A DNA stretch of 64,000 nt from Neocallimastix lanati (nom. inval.) (GCA_016946835.1 JACVTC010000009.1:1-64000); one strand, 5' to 3'. Shown: positions 10,601-20,919, counted from the stretch's first letter. Translations and numbers: made by a program. The notes: generated by a model not told the origin, from the sequence alone.

Positions 10601-11230
10601 TTGCACAATATAAATTCCTATATATTACAATATAATGAAAGAGATGCTTTTATGGATGAAAAACATAAAACTCAGGATTTATGTCAATTGCAAAATCAAT
10701 TATACCAAGTTTTCAATAATATAATATTATATATGAATATAATATTAGAAAATAAAATAGATACATATATTAACAATAATAATTACCAAGTTAATGGTAT
10801 AAATCATAAAGATTCTAGTAGTAATGAAAGTGCAAATGAAATAGAACAAGAACAAAATGAAATTAATACTAAAGGTAACAAAGAAATTAGTGAATTTAAG
10901 AAAGAAGTTTTAGAGGACCATTTTATAAATTTAAATTCAGAAGAATACATTAAAGACCGAGATAACTCTAGAAAAATTATCATGAAAAATGAATTTTCAA
11001 ATACTACAGAAAAATATGCAACAAAGAAACAAAATGACATAAAAATTGGCGAGTTAGTCAAAGTAAAAAAATTTTCGAGATATAAATTAGACCCTTATTT
11101 TGTTGGACCTTATCAAGTAGTTAAAAAGAAATTTAATACAGTTCAATTAATGGATCCTAATACACATACATGCTTAGAACGACCAGTACACCTTAAAAAT
11201 ATTATCAAGTTTAATACAACTAAGGTATAG
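10601..11230 (+). CDS. Spacer and integrase C-terminal frame of element B
   Basis: A 209-residue frame. Its first half continues the Asn-rich spacer shared with element A, including the LCQLQNQLYQVFNN block. Its second half matches the region after the integrase core of the family, with the DPYFVGPYQV motif resembling the GPY/F module that helps integrase bind DNA. The HHCC finger and DDE core are not represented. The stop is followed almost at once by the polypurine tract. Confidence 0.8.
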   Translation: MHNINSYILQYNERDAFMDEKHKTQDLCQLQNQLYQVFNNIILYMNIILENKIDTYINNNNYQVNGINHKDSSSNESANEIEQEQNEINTKGNKEISEFKKEVLEDHFINLNSEEYIKDRDNSRKIIMKNEFSNTTEKYATKKQNDIKIGELVKVKKFSRYKLDPYFVGPYQVVKKKFNTVQLMDPNTHTCLERPVHLKNIIKFNTTKV

Positions 11231-11239
11231 TTGTATCTT

Positions 11240-11653
11240 AAGGTGGGACGAATGATATAAAATGAAATATTCAAACCTTAATTAATATAAAATTAGTTTT
11301 TATTATTCAAACATAAATTAATGTCATAAATCAAATTTAAATCTAATGATTTTACAATTTCAATATGTGGCTTGATTTCTATAAATTAATTATATTTATA
11401 ATTAATAATAAATTTTATAGCATAAATCAATGTTTTAATTATATTCTTATTATTTTATATTTATATTTATATAGTTATTAAATATTTCCTTAAATAATAA
11501 TTATTAATAGTTTATTCTAATCACAAGAACAATTAATTAAATAGTTAATTATAACTAAATAACATAAAAATAAAGCATTTCTCGGAATTAAGAGAAGTAG
11601 CTAGTCGTGTAGTCGTCGTTGTTGTGTAAAAGTTATATTATGTTAAGTTAGTT
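11240..11653 (+). repeat. Polypurine tract and partial 3' LTR of element B
   Basis: AAGGTGGGACGAA ends at 11252 and the LTR begins TGATATAAAATG at 11253. The LTR matches 7256 onwards for about 400 bases and then passes without a gap into R1 LTR sequence near 11653. Its normal TATATCA end is not found here. Confidence 0.85.
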
Positions 11654-12141
11654 TGTATATTATTTCTATTTAATTTACATATATTACTATTTATTTATAA
11701 ACAAAATATTTATTAATAATTTTATTAAATAATAATTAACTAAAACTAAACAATAATTAATTCAATAAACTTTCAACTTATTTACAATAATAATTAAATT
11801 CAATAAAAACTCATTTATTATTTATTTATTATATAAATATTATTAATACTAATGTTTATATATTTACAATTCAAAACTATTTTTATAAACTATTTAAAAC
11901 TATTCCGAAATTAATTTTAAAGTATTTTAAACTAACTAAACTAAGTTAAATAGAATAACTATTTTAAATAAACTAAACTAAATTAACTAACTTAAATAAA
12001 TTATTTAAATTAAATTTATTATCCAAAATTATTTAAATAATAATTTATCCTTTATGAAAAGTTTACATAAATTTATAATTAATTTTCATATACGTAAATC
12101 ATAAATTTATGTAATTTTATTTCATTAATTAATTATGTAAT
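11654..12141 (+). repeat. R1 LTR copy, left piece, interrupted by the chromovirus
   Basis: The sequence matches the inner and 3' part of the complete R1 LTRs at 49359-50100 and 59828-60532. It stops at GTAAT where the chromovirus begins, and continues at 18717. The first 200 or so bases of R1 are absent; the join to element B is at about 11653. Confidence 0.85.
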
Positions 12142-12171
12142 TGTAACGAATCTTAAAAAATTAGAAATTAG

Positions 12172-12250
12172 AATGCTGGCATAGTGGTTAGTCACTATGA
12201 CCTCAGCCTGAACCACTAGGGTTCGACTCACACCTTTACTAAAATTTTAT
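12172..12250 (+). promoter_or_regulatory. tRNA-like Pol III promoter module (A box and B box) in the LTR
   Basis: TGGCATAGTGG at 12177-12187 fits the tRNA A box consensus TGGCNNAGTGG exactly. GGTTCGACTCA at 12220-12230 fits the B box consensus GGTTCGANTCC in 10 of 11 bases. The spacing of about 43 bases is normal for a tRNA, and a short T run follows near 12246. The stems of a full cloverleaf do not close well, so this is a tRNA-derived or SINE-like promoter module and not a tRNA gene. The 3' LTR has the same module. Confidence 0.7.
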
Positions 12251-12506
12251 ATCATTTAAATTTTAAAGAATTTTTATACTTCATTTCTGTATTTGTTTCT
12301 GTATTTGTTTCTGTATAAATTTCTGTAAAAATTAACAAAAGAAATTCTTAGAAATTAATAGAAACAAATCAGATAGAAATTCTATTTTAATTTATCTTTT
12401 ATCATTATTTCTTTTAGATTCTTTTTAACCGAAAATAATCAATTTTTATGAAACTTTTTAATGATTTTATGGTTTTAAATTTTTATGGATTTAAATTTTG
12501 AAAAAC

Positions 12507-12514
12507 TATAAATA
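12507..12514 (+). promoter_or_regulatory. TATA box of the chromovirus LTR
   Basis: TATAAATA stands 54 bp before the GTGTTTTTAT sequence proposed as the start of the transcript. It is the only good TATA box in the LTR placed before a plausible R region. Confidence 0.6.
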
Positions 12515-12752
12515 GGAGTGAATTTCGCAGCCAAAAAAAAAAAAAAATATTCTAAAAATTGTGTTTTTATTAATTATTGAATTAATTAATAAATAATTCG
12601 AAATATTACAATAATTAATCTTTATAATTAATATTTTTAAATTTCTTAATTAATAAAACTATATTTTAAAAAACCAAATTACTTATTAATCAAAAAGTGC
12701 TTACCTATTGTGTTACACTCTTTAAAACACGGATATTCCAATATTCGTTACA

Positions 12753-12762
12753 ATAAAAACAC
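12753..12762 (+). other. Candidate self-priming primer site of the chromovirus
   Basis: ATAAAAACAC directly follows the 5' LTR and is the exact reverse complement of GTGTTTTTAT at 12561-12570 in the LTR, just downstream of the TATA box. No TGG tRNA-type site is present. In Tf1 of fission yeast, the first 11 bases of the transcript anneal to such a site and prime reverse transcription. Assignment to that mode is inference. Confidence 0.65.
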
Positions 12763-12804
12763 CACTAAACTAAGCACAATACCTTTGCACTTTTACTCTT
12801 TTTG

Positions 12805-12963
12805 TAACCCCGTTAAGGAATCCCATTTTCTACTACTATTTTTGGAACCCCGTTAAGGAATCCCATTTACTACTATTCTTTTTTGGAACCCCGTTAAGGA
12901 ATCCCATTCTCTACTACTCTTTTTGGAACCCCGTTAAGGAATCCCATTTTCTACTATTTTTGA
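12805..12963 (+). repeat. Four tandem 40-bp repeats in the chromovirus leader
   Basis: Units start at 12805, 12845, 12886 and 12926 and share the core CCCCGTTAAGGAATCCCAT followed by a pyrimidine-rich half. Unit lengths are 40, 41, 40 and 38. They lie between the primer site and gag. Their function is unknown; RNA packaging or dimerisation, or enhancer activity, are possible. Confidence 0.92.
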
Positions 12964-13183
12964 AACCACTTACCAAGACTATAAATTTTTCTACCAAAAT
13001 TCATGCATGAATTTATAAATTCAATCGGAACCCTTGAATTTTACTATATATTAAAATTATTAATATTTTCAATAATCCATATAACCATCCTTGAAATTAA
13101 AATTATTTATATTGAAATTAAATATTTACTTCTTCTAATAATTAATTATATTGTATATTTATTATTCAATCAAAATTAATGAT

Positions 13184-13545
13184 TATAATAACTAAAAAAA
13201 AAAAAAAAAAAAATAATAATAATAATTTAGATATTTAATAGTTTTAATATAAATAACCAATTGAATAATTAGTATAAAAAAAAAAAAAAAAAAAAAATTA
13301 GTAATAATTAATAATTAATAATTAATATTTAATAATTAATAATAATAATTAATAATTAATAATTAATAATAATAATAATCAATATTCAATAATTAGTAAT
13401 AATTAATAGTAATAATCAATATTCAATAATTAGTAATAATTAATAATAATAATTAATAATAATTAATAATAATTAGTAATAATCAATATTTAATAATTAA
13501 TAATAATTAATAATTAATAATTAATAATTAGTAATCAATAATTAG

Positions 13546-13593
<48 letters not shown>
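13184..13593 (+). repeat. AT-rich simple repeats and 44-nt poly(A) run ending at the gag ATG
   Basis: Two A runs (near 13195 and 13277) and about 240 bases of AATAATT-type repeats precede a run of 44 A (13550-13593). The last A of the run is the first base of the start codon. Confidence 0.93.
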
Positions 13594-13596
<3 letters not shown>

Positions 13597-16500
13597 AAGA
13601 AGTAAACAATAGTAATGCAACACTCAAGGATGGATTCGCCGGCGATAGAAGGTATTTTAAAGGATTCCTCGCTAAAATTGAACTTCTTTTTATGATCTAT
13701 CCAGATAGATTCGTTGATGATGAATCAAAAGTGGTATACATTATTTCAAGACTATATGGAACCGCTATGAACTGGGCAGCAACGTTAATTGAAAACATGG
13801 ATCCATGCCTAGGTAATTACGAAGAATTCATCGAACGAATGAAATCGGTTTTTGGGAATAATGACGCAACTTTCGTGGCAAACCATAGGTTAAGAACAAT
13901 AAAGCAAAAAAGAATCGGTGATATTCAACATTATATCATGGAATTCAACCGATATGCTGATGATTCATCTTGGAACGAAGAAGCCAAGATGGATGCTTTC
14001 TTGGATGGATTACAAGACCAAATAGCTACCAGAATACTCGAAATGTTTCCAGGACCCCGTTCATTATTCGCAATGCAAACAATTGCTTCCAGAATCGATA
14101 GCCGCATATCAAACCATCGAAACTTTAATAACTTAACCAACCGACAAAACAACAATAATAGTAATACTAGAAACAATTTTAAAAGAAACGCTGGTAAAAA
14201 ACCTTTTCAATCCAAACCTAATAAAACCCATGGACCTCTTTCAAAAGAAGAGAAAGAAAAAAGAAGAAAGGAAAACCTCTGCCTCTATTGTGGATCTACT
14301 GACCACCAACTTGATAATTGCCCCATCAAAAACAGAAAAAGAAACAATAATAACAGTACAAGCAGTAATACTACTTACGTAACAAATCCAGAAACAACCA
14401 AACCAAGACCAAGACTCTCTGATAATCCCAATGTTAAAACTGCAACCTTTGAATTCAATATAAGTACCTCAAACGCTTCTGTTAAAACCAAAATTTTAAT
14501 TGACTCCGGATCACAATTAAATCTTATGGATATCTACTTCGCAAAAGAAAATAATATTCCCTTCGAAAAACAAAATGTTGTCCCACAAGTCTCCGGTATA
14601 GGTGGAAATCAAACTATATTAGGCAAAACCATGCCACTCTCCCTCACTTATGATAATCACAAATGCTTAGCTGAATTCTACATCATCGATTTACCCTCTT
14701 ACTGCTGCATACTTGGCTCTGAATGGCTCTGTACCCATAATCCAATGATAAATTTCTCTGAAAAGAAACTTTGCTTTAAATCAAGTTATTGCACTAATAA
14801 TTGCCTGGTTATTCCTATGACTTTCACTGCTCACGTTACAGAAAAAGAACCCCAACTTGATGATGAAACCTTAGAATCAATTAATCAACCTGAAACGAAC
14901 AATCTTCCTGAAAAGCTTTTGCAATTTATTGATGTCTTCGATGAAAAATCTGCCAACAAACTACCACCTCATCGTCAATATGATTGTGAGATAAAACTAA
15001 AACCCGATGCAAAACTGTTTTATGGCCCAATCTACCCACTCACTGAACAAGAATCCATTGCTCTTAAGGAATATATTGATGAAAATCTCGTTAAAGGATT
15101 CATACGTAAATCAAAGTCACCAGCAGGTGCCCCTGTACTTTTCGTACCTAAGAAAAGCGGTGAACTTCGTATGTGTGTAGACTACCGCAAACTTAACGAC
15201 ATCACTATTCGGGACTCGTATCCTCTACCACTTATAAACGATATGTTAGAACACTTGAGTAAAGGAAAAATATTTTCAAAACTCGATCTCCGCTCAGCAT
15301 ACAATTTAGTTCGAATAAAGGAAGGAGACGAGTATAAAACTGCGTTTACGTGTAAGTATGGCCACTACGAATACCGCGTGATGCCTTTCGGCTTGAAAAA
15401 TGCACCAGCAGTATTCCAACATTTCATAAATGACGTTCTTGAAGACTGTCTTGGAAAATTCGCCTTCAGCTACATTGATGATATAATTATCTTTTCTCCT
15501 GATTTGGATTCTCATTGGATACATCTCGCTGAAATTCTCACTAGACTCCGTAAAGCAGGATTATACGCAAAGCTCGAAAAATGCGAATTCTGCGTTCCAT
15601 TTATCGATTTCCTTGGTCATAGAATCTCCTCCAATGGTATATTTATGGACCCAAAAAAGATCTCTTCTATACTCGAATGGCCTACTCCAACATGTGTTAA
15701 AGACATTCAATCGTTTCTAGGTTTAGCCAATTACTATAGACGCTTCATACCCAATTTCGCAAAACTAGCTCATCCCCTCAATGCTCTCTTAAGGAAAGAC
15801 TCCGAATTTCTCTGGTCCGAAGAAGCTGAAGAATCTTTTAATACAATCAAATCCAAATTTACTTCTGCTCCCGTTCTCGCTTATCCTGACCGAAATCTCC
15901 CATTCATGGTCGAAACCGATAGCAGAAATTTTGCTATAGGTGCTGTTCTCTCCCAAACTTCTTCAAAAGATAATAAAATTCATCCCATTGCCTTTTATTC
16001 AAGATCTCTTACTTCACCAGAAAGAAACTACCCGATTTACGATAAGGAGCTCTTAGCAATCATCTCTGCATTGGAAAACTGGCGACATCTTCTGAAAGGA
16101 ACACATACACCGTTTACAATTTATTCTGATCATCGCAACCTTCTCTATCAGAAAAAACCTGAAAAGATGACACAAAGGCTTATTCGTTGGTCTCTATTCT
16201 TATCCGAGTTTAACTTCAAAATTGTCTATCGCTCTGGCTCAATCAATGGAAAACCCGATGCGCTCTCAAGAAGACCTGATTATGCTGCTTCTGAACAAAA
16301 TTCTAATGAAATCCCCTTCTCAGTGCTCCGTCCTGAAAACTTTGCTGCTTTCCCAACTTCCGCTGTACCTTTCACTGAAGAAATCCTTTCCGAATGTAAA
16401 AACGATTCATTTTATCATAACGTTTGTGACTACCTTGGAAATAACAAGCTCCCAATCCCACATCTTAAAATCGATAAATTCTCACTTAGTAACGGTTACC

Positions 16501-17792
16501 TTCTCTTTGACAACAAACTTTATATTCCGCCTAACTGCCGCTCACACGCTTTTAAGATCTGCCATGACTCTCCCTCCGCTGGTCACTTCGGAATTCGAAA
16601 AACAATTAATCTTTTAAATCGCGACTTTTGGTGGCCCTCGCTTAACTCTGATGCTAAAGACTATATTCGCTCCTGCGAAACTTGCAGCCGTTCTAAGGAC
16701 TCAAGACACAAACCTTATGGATACTTACAACCGCTTGAAATTCCTAATCGCCCTTGGATCTCTATTGCTATGGATTTTATTACCGATCTCCCTGAATCTT
16801 CTGGTTTTACTTGTATCTTTGTCATTGTCGACCGCTTCTCTAAAATGTGCCACTTTATTCCTTTTGAAAACGTTCCTTCCGCCCCTGACACTGCTTCTGC
16901 TTTTATGAAAACCGTCTTTCGACTCCACGGCTTACCAAATGAAATTCTATCCGATAGAGGAACCCAATTTACCTCTAAATTTTGGACTGCTGTTTGCGAT
17001 GCCCTCGACATTAAGTTGAAGTTCTCTTCTCCATCCCATCACCAAACTAACGGTTTGACGGAGAGGGTGAACTCCGTTATTGAACAATATTTAAGATGTT
17101 TTGCTAACTACAAAGGATCTAATTGGAGTAACTATCTTTATCTGGCCGAATTCAGTTACAACAATGCAATCCAGGAATCGTCTAATTACTCACCTTTCTA
17201 TGCAAATTATGGATTCAATCCTAGGCATTCACCAGAAATACCAAGTAACATCGATGTACCAAGAGCTGAAGACTTTGTAGTAAATTTATCTGATCTCTCT
17301 AAGGAATTAAAAAAGAATTTGGAAACCGCCTCTAAGAAACAAGAAAACTTTGCAAATAAACACAGAACCCAAGCCCCAGAATTCAAGAAAAATGATAAAG
17401 TATGGCTGAATAGTTCTCTCATTTTAAGAAACAAAAACAAAAAACTTAAACCAAGAAAATTAGGACCTTTCAAAATTATAAAGAAAATCTCTCCGGTAAC
17501 TTACAAATTAGATCTACCAAAGAAGTATAGAATTCATCCAATTATACATGTATCCGAATTAGAACCATATTATGAAGACAATTTTAATAGAACTCAAGCA
17601 TCACCTCCACCGGTTATCATAGATGATGAAGAAGAATATGAAGTTGAAAAGATTCTGGATAAAAGAAAACATTATGGAAAAATTCAATATCTCATCAAAT
17701 GGAAAGGATACTCACTATCTGATGCCTCGTGGGAACCTGAATCCAACCTCAACTGCCCTGAACTAATCAAAGATTTTAATGAGTCCAACTAA
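13593..17792 (+). CDS. gag-pol: Gag-Pol polyprotein of the chromovirus
   Basis: A single frame of 1399 residues. A Gypsy-type Gag (about 15-175) is followed by a zinc knuckle at 230-243 ([14 protein letters not shown]). The protease DSG is at 304-306. RT has its first Asp at 565 and YIDD at 627-630. RNase H has Asp 776 and ends in PDALSRR. Integrase has an HHCC finger starting at His 991 and the core D1061, D1121, E1157 with 35 residues between the last two. The GPY/F module (LGPFKI) follows, then a chromodomain at 1347-1390 whose three aromatic cage positions are Y1349, W1370 and Y1373. Gag and Pol are in one frame, as in Tf1, so no frameshift is needed. Length and domain order are those of a full fungal chromovirus. 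All expected motifs are present. Confidence 0.97.
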
Positions 17793-18072
17793 ATATAAAT
17801 CATTTAATCAAAAATAAATTTTATTTCATCAAAGTACTATTAATCATTCTAACTTATGATTATTTTAAAAAAAAAAAAAAAAAAATTATTTTATATTATT
17901 CAAAAACATTTATTCTAGATAGTTTTATTTTTATACTTTATTTTTAAAACTTAAAATTCATGTAATTTTTATTATCCAATGTATTAATTAAATTATCACT
18001 CCTATAAGTATTTTAGTTATAGTTTATTATTATAAAAGTTAGAATTAGAAATAGTTTAGATTTAAAGCAAAA
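17793..18072 (+). other. 3' untranslated region of the chromovirus
   Basis: About 280 bases of AT-rich sequence with an A run near 17866. I see no coding content or conserved motif. Confidence 0.6.
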
Positions 18073-18107
18073 GATTCGTCTGGCATCCGAATCCTAGAGG
18101 AGGACCA
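18073..18107 (+). other. Hairpin and polypurine tract before the 3' LTR
   Basis: GATTCG (18073-18078) pairs with CGAATC (18088-18093) over a 9-base loop. AGAGGAGGA (18096-18104) follows and is the plus-strand primer site, three bases before the LTR. Confidence 0.75.
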
Positions 18108-18716
18108 TGTAACGAATCTTAAAAAATTAGAAATTAGAATGCTGGCATAGTGGTTAGTCACTATGACCTCAGCCTGAACCACTAGGGTTCGACTCACACC
18201 TTTACTAAAATTTTATATCATTTAAATTTTAAAGAATTTTTATACTTCATTTCTGTATTTGTTTCTGTATTTGTTTCTGTATAAATTTCTGTAAAAATTA
18301 ACAAAAGAAATTCTTAGAAATTAATAGAAACAAATCAGATAGAAATTCTATTTTAATTTATCTTTTATCATTATTTCTTTTAGATTCTTTTTAACCGAAA
18401 ATAATCAATTTTTATGAAACTTTTTAATGATTTTATGGTTTTAAATTTTTATGGATTTAAATTTTGAAAAACTATAAATAGGAGTGAATTTCGCAGCCAA
18501 AAAAAAAAAAATATTCTAAAAATTGTGTTTTTATTAATTATTGAATTAATTAATAAATAATTCGAAATATTACAATAATTAATCTTTATAATTAATATTT
18601 TTAAATTTCTTAATTAATAAAACTATATTTTAAAAAACCAAATTACTTATTAATCAAAAAGTGCTTACCTATTGTGTTACACTCTTTAAAACACGGATAT
18701 TCCAATATTCGTTACA
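18108..18716 (+). repeat. 3' LTR of the chromovirus
   Basis: A 609-bp copy of 12142-12752, seemingly identical except for a 2-base shorter A run. The tRNA-like module is at 18138-18216. Confidence 0.96.
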
Positions 18717-18755
18717 GTAATAATTAATTATTGAAGATTTTATTGAATCTTTACA
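18717..18755 (+). repeat. R1 LTR copy, right piece
   Basis: It begins with the duplicated GTAAT and ends CTTTACA, the R1 terminus. With 11654-12141 it forms the R1 copy that received the chromovirus. Confidence 0.9.
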
Positions 18756-19320
18756 ACACCATAAACTAAAGAATCTATAGAATATATTCCTAAAAATAAA
18801 GATTTGTAAATTTTTTACTTTGTTTACATCTTCATTATTTACGTTTAATTTATTGAAACTTAAATTTGAAATTTCATTTTTAACATTTTGTTTTGGAATT
18901 AATTCATCCTGTATATTTTTGTTTTCTTCGTTGTTTATTCCTGTGTTTTCTTCTTTATTATTATGTCCAGTAGTTTCGTTCTGTTTGTTTATTTGATTAG
19001 AATATTCATTTTGATCAATTGAAATTTCATTTTTTGATTTTAAATTTAAATTATTAATTAAATTATTACTTATATTATTATTTGAATTATTATTTAAATT
19101 ATTATTTAAATTATCATTTTTATTATAATAATTATTATTTTTCAGTAAATTAAGTTCATTTTCAGAATTATTAGAATTTTCAAAATTAGCATTTTAAATT
19201 ATTTAAATGACCACTTTGAGAATTCAAATGTTGATAATTTAAAACAGGAGAAGAAAAATTTTGTTGTAAATTATTATTATTATAATAATTTGGTATAAAT
19301 GGATATATTTTATTTGGTGG
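18756..19320 (-). other. Asn-rich linker of element G after integrase
   Basis: The minus strand is Asn/Asp-rich low-complexity coding sequence, like the linker of element F at 26640-27690. I see no catalytic motif. Confidence 0.5.
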
Positions 19321-19529
19321 CTAATAAAAATGATTTAAAAAATTTTTTTCATTACTAAAATTTGGATAATAAAAATTTTCATAATTTAAAGGCAAATATG
19401 TTAAATTATTATTACTATTTAACGAATAATTACTATTATTAAAATACCCTTTATTGTCATAATTAATATTAGAATTGTATTTATTTTCTATTTCAATATT
19501 ATAATTACTATTACTATTATTATTATTAA

Positions 19530-19569
<40 letters not shown>

Positions 19570-20919
19570 GTTATTGTTATTATGAAAATTAATTTCATTA
19601 TCATCATCACTTCCCCCGTTTTCATAATAAGGTGTAAGATTAATAAAATTAGGAGAGGAAGTTGGAGCATCACAGTTACAAGGAGAATCTTCAAAAAATA
19701 CAACTGAACAAGAAATAACAATTTTATTATTAGTAATATCATATATCTTATAAGCAGTAGGATTATTATCATAACCAATAAATATACCTGGTAAAGCAGA
19801 ATTGGTTAACTTATTTCTTAATTGTTTTGGAACATAAAAGAATACTTGGCAACCAAATACTTTAAGTTTAGAGTAATCTACTTTTTCACCATATAACAGT
19901 TCAAAAGGTATTTTATTTCCAATACCTTTATGTGGAATTCTATTGTGTATATAATTGGCGGTAGCAATAGCATCTTCCCAAAAAACATGATTTAATTTAG
20001 CATCCTCCAACATTGCTCTTGCGTTTGGAATTAACGATCCATGTAGCCGTTCAACACGTCCATTTTGTTGTGGCGAATAAGGAACAGAATATTCGTGAAT
20101 AATTCCATTACTCTCACAGAATTGACTAAAGGCATTGTTTGTAAATTCTGTACCGTTATCAGTACGTATATGTTTTATATTTTTATTGAAAATATTTTTA
20201 ATTTTATTGTACCAAGTTAAGAAAGCAGGAAAGACTTCAGATTTAGATTTTAAAAATATAATCCAACAAAAACGTGAATAGTCATCAAGAATAGAGAGAA
20301 AATATTTATTACCATATAAAGAATAATCACTTATAGTGACTGTATCCATATGAATTAGTTCCAGTGGTTCATTTGCCTTTTTGTCATTAGGATGAAAAGG
20401 AAAATTCTTTAATTTTGTTTTAGTGCATATTTTACAATTGCAATTATTATTAATTTTTAGTAATATGTCTTTAATATTATTGATGTTATAATGACCGAAT
20501 CTCCTATGCCATATTTGAAAAAAATTGAAATCTTCTTTATTCACAGTATTTGAATATGATACTGCAAGATTATTCTCAAAATTTATTTTATTTTTAGATG
20601 TCCATATTACGTAAGTATTTGAATTATTTGCGCTGGTGCAACATACTTTATTATTATTTTTATTATATATATGGCACCAATTTTTATTATCATATTTTTG
20701 AAAAACAGTCTTAAAATGCTGATTACTTAAACAATCTATAGAAATTAAATTCTTTTTAAATTCTGGTACATACAATACATTTTTAAGTGTAATTTTATTG
20801 TCATTAATATATCCATAATATGTTCCTATATATTTTGATATAACATGTTCACCATTTGCAAAATATATCTTTTTATAATGTTTTCTTTTATTTGATAAAC
20901 AATCTAAATTACCAGTCAT
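19321..20919 (-). CDS. Copia protease C-terminal part and integrase of element G
   Basis: A 532-residue frame. Its first 100 residues match the end of Copia proteases (motif NVLYVPEFKKNLISI). A GAG-pre-integrase zinc finger follows (WHRRFGHYN, then CNCKICTK). The integrase core has Asp in LIHMDTV, Asp in IRTDNGTEF and Glu in QNGRVERLH. The end is a run of Asn and an Asn/Tyr-rich tail. The protease active site DSG lies just before this frame, near 20930. Integrase inserts the cDNA into host DNA. Confidence 0.88.

Larger units (their letters stand above)
7256..11653 (+). mobile_element. Gypsy element B, non-autonomous relative of A
   Basis: The order is 5' LTR (7256-7794), primer site, poly(A) run, gag, frameshift signal, protease frame, Asn-rich spacer, integrase C-terminal part, polypurine tract and a partial 3' LTR. 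RT, RNase H and the integrase core are not represented, so it could move only with proteins from an element such as A. Gag is almost identical in amino acids to that of A. Its right LTR runs directly into R1 sequence. By part content it is a broken or derived copy, but gag and protease frames remain open. Confidence 0.9.
12142..12752 (+). repeat. 5' LTR of the chromovirus
   Basis: A 611-bp LTR with inverted ends TGTAACG and CGTTACA. It holds a tRNA-like module (12172-12250), a TATA box (12507) and, at 12561, the sequence complementary to the primer site. Confidence 0.96.
12142..18716 (+). mobile_element. Chromovirus (Ty3/Gypsy with chromodomain), whole-looking
   Basis: LTRs at 12142-12752 and 18108-18716 begin TGTAACG and end CGTTACA. 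By eye they are identical except for 15 versus 13 A in one run, so insertion was very recent. The 5-bp target duplication GTAAT (12137-12141 and 18717-18721) is perfect and the empty site is seen in the R1 copy at 60480-60532. One long Gag-Pol frame is open. No break is seen. The coding part is clearly less AT-rich than its surroundings. The layout, with a single fused ORF and a self-complementary primer site, resembles Tf1 and its fungal kin. Confidence 0.96.

Noticed and set aside
12172-12250. A true tRNA gene
   Set aside because: A and B boxes fit, but the acceptor and T stems do not pair and the sequence is part of both LTRs. I keep it as a promoter-like module.
13184-13550. CRISPR-like or satellite array
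   Set aside because: It is simple AATAATT repeats without fixed units or spacers. No CRISPR is expected in a eukaryotic window.
13931-17473. Several antisense frames within the chromovirus
   Set aside because: They are shadows of the long Gag-Pol frame and have no domain.
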